A stretch of DNA of 64,000 bases, from the NCBI RefSeq assembly GCF_042139015.1, contig NZ_JBHIKY010000017.1, forward strand, positions 1 through 64,000, in the 5' to 3' direction. Below the pieces are notes generated by a model that was not told the origin of the DNA, did no database searches, and was given only the letters and a program-made list of their open reading frames with translations. Every line of letters begins with the position of its first letter. The first letter of the stretch is position 1. Positions 57,957-64,000 of the stretch are shown piece after piece. Source of the DNA: JBHIKY01 sp042139015. Its GTDB lineage: Bacteria > Bacillota > Bacilli > Bacillales > Marinococcaceae. Made by a program: the position numbers and the translations under genes.

Positions 57957-58059
57957 TCTATCGTGTTTTATGCGACTAATGAAACATTTTTCTACATACA
58001 CCGTCTTAAGTATGTAAATAATATGTTTAATAGTCAGTTATCTTGTACAATAGCTTTTC

Positions 58060-58089
58060 TTGACGTATATAGGGGCTGCATAATATTAT
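58060..58089 (+). promoter_or_regulatory. Putative sigma-A-type promoter of pbpF
   Basis: TTGACG (58060-58065), an 18-nt spacer and TATTAT (58084-58089), about 83 nt before pbpF. B. subtilis pbpF also has forespore expression; I saw no clear sigma-G match here. Confidence 0.5.
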
Positions 58090-58171
58090 TTTTCGCCATT
58101 ATATCTTTGCAAGCCAAGATTTTCACTCACTATTAATTCACCATGAATATGAAACATAAGGAGTTACTTTT

Positions 58172-60325
58172 GTGATGAAAAATAAATGGATATTCTGGCC
58201 GGTGGTTGTGCTTATATTCGTGCTGCTTAGTGCCGGGATTTATTTATCATCCGTGGTAATAGGAGCCGCAGCCATAGATGAAAAGAAGCTGGTGATGAAT
58301 GAAACTACGGTTCTTGTGAATGATGACGGAGATAAAGTTGGAGAATTATACGCTGAAGATAGAGATTTGGTGCCGGTGGAAGAGATTCCCGAACATGTAC
58401 AGGAAGCGTTTATAGCTATTGAGGATATCCGCTTTTATGAACATCAGGGAATTGATCCGCGGGCAATTCTGCGTGCCCTTTACCGGGATATCCTGGCGGG
58501 AGCAAAAGTAGAAGGGGGCAGTACAATTACCCAGCAGCTGGCCAAAAATGCTTTTCTATCAAATGATAAGACCGTATTAAGGAAAACTAAAGAGGTATTG
58601 ATAGCCATGGGGCTCGAACGAAAATTCAGCAAAGAAGAAATTCTTGGTTATTACTTAAACCAGACTTATTTTGGACACGGAGCTTATGGAATTAAATCCG
58701 CTGCAGAAACATATTTCAATAAAGAAGTAGGAGATCTGACTGTTGATGAAGCCGCATTGCTTGCAGGAATACCGAAAGCACCGGGTAATTATTCACCGGT
58801 GGAGGACGCGGAACGGGCGACTGATCGAAGAAATACTGTACTGTCTGTAATGGAGCGTCATGGTTTTATCACAGCCGAGGAAGCCTCGTCATATCAGGGA
58901 AGAACAGTGCCGCAGGAGCTGCACCGTTCTGAATCAAATCCAAGTCTATACACGTATGTAGATATGTTACTTGATGAAGCAGAGGATAAATATAATATCA
59001 GTGCTGAGGAAATTTACAGGGGCGGCTATGAAATAGAAGTGCCTATGAATAGTGAGATGCAGCAGGCTTCCTACGACTTATTCCAACAGGGCTATTCTTT
59101 TCCGGAAGGTGCCGAAGGAATTGAAGGGGCTTTTGTGATGATGGATAATAAGAGTGGCGGAGTAGCTGCTGTGCAGGGGGGCAGAGAATACGTACGCAGA
59201 GGAATGAACCGTGTAGAAGTGCCGAGACAACCAGGATCCGTTATAAAGCCACTGGCGGTGTATGCTCCAGCACTTGAATCCGGACGCTATCATCCTTATT
59301 CAATGCTAAAAGATGAACAAACAGATTATGATGGCTATTCCCCAAGAAATGTAAATGGAGAATACCGTGGTGAGATTTCTATGGCAGATGCTATAACAGA
59401 ATCAACAAATACTGCTGCGGTTTGGTTGTATGATCAAATGGGAGCTGATAGTACAGACTGGCTTGAAAAGCTTGATTTAGATGTGACGGACAATGGACTA
59501 GCCGTTGCTCTCGGCGGCCTGTCAGAAGGCCTGACCCCGCTCGAGCTGGCGGAAGCCTATACCACATTTCCAAATAACGGGAAAAAGGTAGAGCCATTCT
59601 TTATTAGTAAAATTACAGATCGAAATGGTGAAGTGATCGGGGAAGCTGAAACCGTCAGTGATGATGTCATGAGTAAACAGTCCGCCTGGTATATGACACG
59701 TCTGCTGGAAAATGTAGTCGAGGAAGGAACCGCTTCATCGGGTGATACGGAATATGCTTTAGCCGGCAAGACCGGAACGACATCATTTCTGGATGTGGAA
59801 GGCGGCACCAGGGATGCTTGGTTTGCTGGATTTACTCCGCAGTGGAGCGGAGCACTGTGGATGGGGTATGACAAAACGACAGAACAGCAGTATCTGCAGG
59901 GCGGAAGCTCTTACCCGACGAGATTGTTTAAAGAAATCTTGAATCAGGTTCCGGATGAAAGCGGAACTCAGCAGGCTTTCTCACAGCCTGAAGACGTGCA
60001 GGATCTTGCCCCTCCAGTCGAAATGGCACGTATTAATGATCTTGATGCTTCCCTCAGCTTTAAGGGCTCCGGATTATTGAATGTGAAACTGGAATGGACT
60101 CCTTCGGATGATGAACGCGTCCAATACCGTATTTACGAAGTAACTGAGGGAGAAGGAGAAGAAATCGCGGAAGTGGAAGGAGAAGGTTCCTATACAATTG
60201 AAGGAGTGAATGTATTTTCCCTGCGTGAATATATGATTGTTCCTTACAATCCTCAGACTGAAGAAGAAGGACAGCCTTCCAATGTTGCAGAAGTTTCTGT
60301 CGGAGGGTTATTCGGAAGTCAATAA
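58172..60325 (+). CDS. pbpF: Class A penicillin-binding protein PbpF
   Basis: A bifunctional peptidoglycan synthase of 717 residues: membrane anchor (about 8-30); GT51 glycosyltransferase domain with EDIRFYEHQGID, GGSTITQQLAKN and KEEILGYYLNQTYFG; then a transpeptidase domain with SVIK (Ser356), STN and KTGTT (Lys533); and a C-terminal fibronectin-like beta domain. Location just upstream of hemE, and length, match B. subtilis pbpF, which acts in vegetative and spore wall synthesis. The start is GTG at 58172, or ATG one codon later, after AAGGAG. The extracellular part is notably acidic. Confidence 0.93.
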   Translation: MMKNKWIFWPVVVLIFVLLSAGIYLSSVVIGAAAIDEKKLVMNETTVLVNDDGDKVGELYAEDRDLVPVEEIPEHVQEAFIAIEDIRFYEHQGIDPRAILRALYRDILAGAKVEGGSTITQQLAKNAFLSNDKTVLRKTKEVLIAMGLERKFSKEEILGYYLNQTYFGHGAYGIKSAAETYFNKEVGDLTVDEAALLAGIPKAPGNYSPVEDAERATDRRNTVLSVMERHGFITAEEASSYQGRTVPQELHRSESNPSLYTYVDMLLDEAEDKYNISAEEIYRGGYEIEVPMNSEMQQASYDLFQQGYSFPEGAEGIEGAFVMMDNKSGGVAAVQGGREYVRRGMNRVEVPRQPGSVIKPLAVYAPALESGRYHPYSMLKDEQTDYDGYSPRNVNGEYRGEISMADAITESTNTAAVWLYDQMGADSTDWLEKLDLDVTDNGLAVALGGLSEGLTPLELAEAYTTFPNNGKKVEPFFISKITDRNGEVIGEAETVSDDVMSKQSAWYMTRLLENVVEEGTASSGDTEYALAGKTGTTSFLDVEGGTRDAWFAGFTPQWSGALWMGYDKTTEQQYLQGGSSYPTRLFKEILNQVPDESGTQQAFSQPEDVQDLAPPVEMARINDLDASLSFKGSGLLNVKLEWTPSDDERVQYRIYEVTEGEGEEIAEVEGEGSYTIEGVNVFSLREYMIVPYNPQTEEEGQPSNVAEVSVGGLFGSQ

Positions 60326-60328
60326 ATG

Positions 60329-60380
60329 GAAAAGCTGCCCTGTGAAGAGTTAATACTTTTCGCAGGCAGCTTTTCTTTTC
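60329..60380 (+). terminator. Terminator between pbpF and hemE
   Basis: AAAAGCTGCC pairs with GGCAGCTTTT, with an inner GAAGAG/CTTTTC stem, followed by TTTTCTTTTC, just after the pbpF stop. Confidence 0.8.
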
Positions 60381-60500
60381 TAATTTTTGAACGTTACAAA
60401 CGAGCACTGTACATGACAAATGCAGAGGAGTATGGTAGAAAGGGAATGGAAATGAATGTGGACAAAAGAGGCTACCGCAATAGAAGGAGTGCAAAGGGCA

Positions 60501-61538
60501 ATGGATGTAAATACATATAATAATAATTTTTTAAAGGCCTGCAGAGGAGAAGACACTTCACATGTTCCGGTCTGGTATATGCGGCAGGCTGGAAGGTCAC
60601 AGCCGGAATACAGAAAGATCAAAGAAAAATATTCATTGTTTGAGATAACAAGAGACCCGGAGCTTTGCGCATACGTGACTAAGCTGCCGGTTGATCAATA
60701 TAATAACGATGCAGCAATTCTTTATAAGGACATCATGACTCCATTGCCCGCGCTTGGTGTAGACGTGGATATTAAACCAGGGATCGGCCCGGTGATTTCA
60801 AATCCAGTTAATAGCAGAAAAGATGTTGAAAGTTTAGGGGACCTTACCCCGTCAGAGGATGTACCATTTGTGTTAGATACGATAAGCCTTTTAAGAAAAC
60901 AATTAAGTGTTCCGCTTATCAGCTTCAGCGGAGCTCCATTTACTTTAGCAAGCTATATGATTGAGGGCGGACCTTCGAAAAATTACCATAAAACAAAGGC
61001 GTTTATGCACGCTGATCCCGAGGCATGGTTTTTATTGATGGAAAAGCTTGGGAGCATGACGGTTACGTATGTGAAATCACAGATTGCAGCTGGAGCCCAG
61101 GCGATTCAAATTTTTGATTCCTGGGTGGGTGCTCTTAACAGAGAAGATTATATAACATTTGTAAAACCTGTCATGGATACAATTTTTAAGAAGCTTAAAG
61201 GTGAAGGAGTACCGTTGATTATGTTTGGAGTCGGCGCGGGACACCTGCTGGAGGAATGGAATGATTTAGAGCTGGATGTGATCGGCCTCGATTGGCGCAC
61301 GTCCATAGACGAAGCCCGGGCCGCTGGAATTACAAAAACACTGCAAGGTAATCTTGACCCTTCCCTACTGCTGGCACCGTGGGAAAAAATCGAAGAAAAG
61401 GTCAAGCCTATCCTGGATGCGGGAATGAAGTCGAACCGGTTTATTTTTAATCTTGGACATGGTGTATTTCCAGAGGTGAAGCCGGAAACGCTGAAAAGAT
61501 TAACAGCGTTTGTGCATGAATATTCAAAGAGGTCGTAA
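60501..61538 (+). CDS. hemE: Uroporphyrinogen decarboxylase HemE
   Basis: It decarboxylates uroporphyrinogen III to coproporphyrinogen III. The 345-residue protein has the substrate loop VPVWYMRQAGRSQPEYR, DIMTPLPALGVDVDI, the SFSGAPFTLASYMIEGG block and a C-terminal FNLGHGVFPEV. I chose the ATG at 60501 after AGAAGGAG; an upstream GTG would add 15 unrelated residues. It is first of hemE-hemH-hemY, the Gram-positive coproporphyrin-dependent heme branch. Confidence 0.95.
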   Translation: MDVNTYNNNFLKACRGEDTSHVPVWYMRQAGRSQPEYRKIKEKYSLFEITRDPELCAYVTKLPVDQYNNDAAILYKDIMTPLPALGVDVDIKPGIGPVISNPVNSRKDVESLGDLTPSEDVPFVLDTISLLRKQLSVPLISFSGAPFTLASYMIEGGPSKNYHKTKAFMHADPEAWFLLMEKLGSMTVTYVKSQIAAGAQAIQIFDSWVGALNREDYITFVKPVMDTIFKKLKGEGVPLIMFGVGAGHLLEEWNDLELDVIGLDWRTSIDEARAAGITKTLQGNLDPSLLLAPWEKIEEKVKPILDAGMKSNRFIFNLGHGVFPEVKPETLKRLTAFVHEYSKRS

Positions 61539-61551
61539 GGGGGTATGATTT

Positions 61552-62484
61552 ATGAAAAAAAAGCTTGGATTACTCGTAATGGCATATGGCACTCCACGGA
61601 GTCTTGAGGAAGTAGAGACATACTATACACATATTCGCAGAGGGAGAAAGCCATCTTCGGAAGCACTAGAAGATTTAGTCTCCCGTTATGAAGCAATCGG
61701 CGGCATCTCTCCGCTTGCAAAAATAACTGAGGAACAAGCCTATGGCCTGCAGGATAGATTAAATGAACAGTACAATGATATAGAGTTTCATGTCTATTTA
61801 GGCTTAAAACATATTGATCCGTTTATTGAGGATGCAGTTGCCAGAATGAAAGCGGATGGCATTCAGGAAGCATACAGCATAGTGCTGGCTCCTCACTTTT
61901 CTACTTTTAGTGTAAAATCTTATAATGGCAGGGCAAAAGAGGAGTCTGAAAAAATCGGAGGCCCTGTTATCCATTGTGTAGAAAGCTGGTACGACGAGCC
62001 TGCTTTTATTTCTTACTGGGCCGGCCAGGTAAGGCGTACCCTGGATAAAGTGGAAGATGAAGATACTGCCTGTGTAATCTTTTCAGCCCACAGCCTCCCG
62101 GAAAAAATTATTTCAGCTGGAGACCCGTATCCTGAGCAATTAAAGGAAACAGCCAGATTAATTGCAGAAGAAGCGGAGGTCAAACATTATGAAATAGGCT
62201 GGCAGAGTGAAGGGAATACGCCTGACCCGTGGATTGGCCCGGATGTTCAGGATTTGACCAGGGAGTTATTTCATAAAAAAGGATATGATGCATTCGTCTA
62301 CTGTCCTGTCGGTTTTGTAGCAGATCATTTGGAAGTCCTGTATGACAATGATGTGGAGTGCCGGCAGGCGGCTGATGAAGTCAATGCAGCTTACTTCCGT
62401 CCGGACATGCCCAATGCCAAGCCGGAATTTCTGCAGGCTCTTGTAAATGTTATTCAATCCAAAATGAATGAAACAGTCCAATGA
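61552..62484 (+). CDS. hemH: Coproporphyrin ferrochelatase HemH (CpfC)
   Basis: It inserts Fe(II) into coproporphyrin III (the Firmicutes route) in the cytoplasm. A 310-residue protein with LLVMAYGTPRSLEEVE at the start, the metal-site His in FSAHSLPEKI (near residue 183) and the conserved Glu in GFVADHLEVLYDNDVE. It is 13 nt after hemE and 16 nt before hemY. The preceding GGGGGT gives a moderate ribosome site. The length is the same as the soluble B. subtilis enzyme. Confidence 0.96.
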   Translation: MKKKLGLLVMAYGTPRSLEEVETYYTHIRRGRKPSSEALEDLVSRYEAIGGISPLAKITEEQAYGLQDRLNEQYNDIEFHVYLGLKHIDPFIEDAVARMKADGIQEAYSIVLAPHFSTFSVKSYNGRAKEESEKIGGPVIHCVESWYDEPAFISYWAGQVRRTLDKVEDEDTACVIFSAHSLPEKIISAGDPYPEQLKETARLIAEEAEVKHYEIGWQSEGNTPDPWIGPDVQDLTRELFHKKGYDAFVYCPVGFVADHLEVLYDNDVECRQAADEVNAAYFRPDMPNAKPEFLQALVNVIQSKMNETVQ

Positions 62485-62500
62485 TAGCGGGGAATGATGG

Positions 62501-63886
62501 ATGAAAGTAGCAATTATAGGCGGGGGAATTACTGGTCTCGCAGCTGCTCATTTTTTAGAGAAAATAAAAAAAACGTCCCAATATACCATTTCATATGATT
62601 TATTTGAAAGCAGTGCAAAGCTGGGCGGTAAAATTTCCACAGATTATACAGATGGGTTCGTGATTGAACGAGGACCAGATTCTTTTTTGGCCAGAAAAGA
62701 AAGCGCTGCAAGACTGGCAAAGGAGGTTGGACTTGAAGATCAGCTACTTTCAAACAGCGCCGGTCAGGCATATGTATTAAAAGGAAAAAAACTTTACCCT
62801 ATTCCTTCAGGAGCCATTATGGGAATCCCTACGGAATGGACCCCTTTTTTGAAGACAGGCCTTTTTTCATCTGCCGGAAAACTGCGGGCAGCAGCAGATT
62901 TAGTTCTACCTAAAAATAAAATTGACGGGGATCAGTCCCTCGGAAAATTTTTTAGAAGAAGGCTCGGTAATGAAGTGGTTGATAACTTAATTGAACCGTT
63001 GTTATCGGGGATTTACGCTGGGGACATTAATAACTTAAGCCTTCAGTCCACATTTCCACAATTTAAAGAGGTGGAGCAGCGCCATAGAAGTCTTATTGTA
63101 GGAATGAAAGCTGGCAGGGAACCACAGAAGAAAACTAATAAAAAGCCCTCGATGTTTTTATCATTAAAGGGTGGCCTGCAGACCTTTGTAAATGCGTTAG
63201 AACAAAATTTAGACAGTAATTCTGTCCATAAGAACACTACTGTAAAAAGAATTGAGCGCATTGATAACCGGTATGCTGTGACCTTTTACAACGGAAATGA
63301 AGAATTATACGATAAGGTGATATCCTCTGTGCCCCCTAATATTGCTGGCGGGATGCTTGAAAACAAGGAAGTTCAGCGAAAGCTTCAAACATTTTCTGCC
63401 ACGACTGTGGCCACGGCCGCACTTGCCTTTGAAAAAGATCAAGTTAAAAATAAAAAGCATGGCACTGGTTTTGTTGTCTCAAAAAAAAGTGGCTTTACTA
63501 TTACCGCCTGCACATTTACGCACCTGAAGTGGAAACATACAGCTCCAGCAGATAAAGCATTATTGCGCTGCTATGTTGGAAAACCTGACGGAGAAGACAT
63601 TGTTTATAAAAGTGATGAAGAAATTTCACGTACCGTAATGAAGGACTTATCCAATGTAATAGAAATTAAAGGAGATCCTCTGTTTTCTAGAATCACTCGT
63701 TGGGAACAGTCGATGCCGCAATATGAAGTTGGCCATAAGGAAAAGATTGCGGACATTAGAGCATGTATAGAGAGAATTTATCCAGGTCTTATTTTGACTG
63801 GAGCTGCCTTTCATGGAGTTGGCCTTCCTGATTGTATTGATCAAGGGGAAGCGGCTGCGCATCAGGCTCTCGATCTTGAAGAATAA
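62501..63886 (+). CDS. hemY: Coproporphyrinogen III oxidase HemY (CgoX)
   Basis: An FAD enzyme oxidising coproporphyrinogen III to coproporphyrin III, a peripheral membrane protein. The 461-residue sequence opens with the FAD-binding IIGGGITGLAAAHFLE; then GGKISTDYTDGFVIERGPDSFLA, LIEPLLSGIYAGDINNLSLQ and a C-terminal GVGLPDCIDQGEAAA FAD contact. By the usual order it acts before HemH in the pathway although it is encoded last. No hemQ is seen in the window. A terminator follows. Confidence 0.95.
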   Translation: MKVAIIGGGITGLAAAHFLEKIKKTSQYTISYDLFESSAKLGGKISTDYTDGFVIERGPDSFLARKESAARLAKEVGLEDQLLSNSAGQAYVLKGKKLYPIPSGAIMGIPTEWTPFLKTGLFSSAGKLRAAADLVLPKNKIDGDQSLGKFFRRRLGNEVVDNLIEPLLSGIYAGDINNLSLQSTFPQFKEVEQRHRSLIVGMKAGREPQKKTNKKPSMFLSLKGGLQTFVNALEQNLDSNSVHKNTTVKRIERIDNRYAVTFYNGNEELYDKVISSVPPNIAGGMLENKEVQRKLQTFSATTVATAALAFEKDQVKNKKHGTGFVVSKKSGFTITACTFTHLKWKHTAPADKALLRCYVGKPDGEDIVYKSDEEISRTVMKDLSNVIEIKGDPLFSRITRWEQSMPQYEVGHKEKIADIRACIERIYPGLILTGAAFHGVGLPDCIDQGEAAAHQALDLEE

Positions 63887-63891
63887 CTTCA

Positions 63892-63930
63892 AAAAGACAG
63901 GCTGCAGCATGAACTGCTATCCTGTCTTTT
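63892..63930 (+). terminator. Terminator of the hem operon
   Basis: A 10-bp perfect stem (AAAAGACAGG with CCTGTCTTTT) six bases after the hemY stop. Confidence 0.85.
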
Positions 63931-64000
63931 CTCGTGGGGTTTATCCTGCGGTGCCAATTTATTCTATTGAATGAATTACAGATGTCACTTTCATAACAAA

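Overview
The window is a stretch of chromosome from an endospore-forming member of the Bacillaceae. Evidence for this includes an alpha/beta-type small acid-soluble spore protein, SpoVR, two YjcZ-type mini-proteins, ScoC/Hpr, and gene neighbourhoods (glgBCDAP, yheA/yheB/yheE, yhaO-yhaN, yhaL-prsA, yhaJ-hpr-yhaH-serC-hit-ecsAB-yhaA, pbpF-hemEHY) that match the Bacillus subtilis yhe/yha/hem region. Base composition is moderately AT-rich. Exported domains (PrsA, the YpmS-like protein, the C-terminal part of PbpF) are very acidic, which suggests a salt- or alkali-adapted relative; that is inference. I found no rRNA, tRNA, CRISPR array, prophage or intact insertion sequence.

Layout. 1-2 kb: repeat copy A, msrA and a BASS-family transporter. 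2-15 kb: a storage-carbon and glycerol block, with the minus-strand operon glgB-glgC-glgD-glgA-glgP, divergent glpP then glpD (separated by a GlpP-type leader terminator), repeat copy B and pgcA, which supplies glucose-1-phosphate to the glg enzymes. 15-23.5 kb: mostly single genes (arylamine N-acetyltransferase, acylphosphatase, SpoVR, maltose acetyltransferase-like, pdxK, ampS, LOG family, LemA, NAD(P)-binding protein). 23.5-30 kb: a five-gene acyl-CoA catabolism operon (acyl-CoA dehydrogenase, biotin carboxylase, biotin carrier, carboxyltransferase, acyl-CoA synthetase) behind a sigma-A-like promoter with a near-consensus cre box just downstream. 30-36 kb: a SASP gene with a sigma-G-like promoter, yhe genes, a catalytically degenerate HAD protein, a mosaic repeat region (copy C), a lysozyme-like protein and a repetitive Gly/Tyr/Asn/Met-rich protein. 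36-44 kb: yhaO-yhaN nuclease genes, then cssRS (secretion-stress two-component system), yhaL and the foldase gene prsA. 44-48.5 kb: small membrane proteins, ScoC, serC and hit. 48.7-55 kb: a fatty-acyl-CoA ligase, a PCYCGC-motif lipoprotein leading into ecsAB, an M20 amidohydrolase and ccdA. 55-58 kb: liaF-liaS-liaR envelope-stress system. 58-64 kb: pbpF followed by hemE-hemH-hemY.

Themes. Several blocks concern the cell envelope and secretion: PrsA, CssRS, EcsAB, LiaFSR, PbpF, LemA, the lysozyme-like protein and CcdA. Others handle carbon storage and catabolism or late sporulation. The less ordinary signals are a dispersed long-hairpin repeat family (three copies, two of them nearly identical over 210 nt), a mosaic element with 17-bp perfect terminal inverted repeats, a short RNA-like motif found at two loci with a compensatory base-pair change (and a weaker third), an 18-bp perfect palindrome in the glgB/glpP divergent region, and cssRS lying between yhaN and yhaL-prsA where B. 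subtilis has yhaM.
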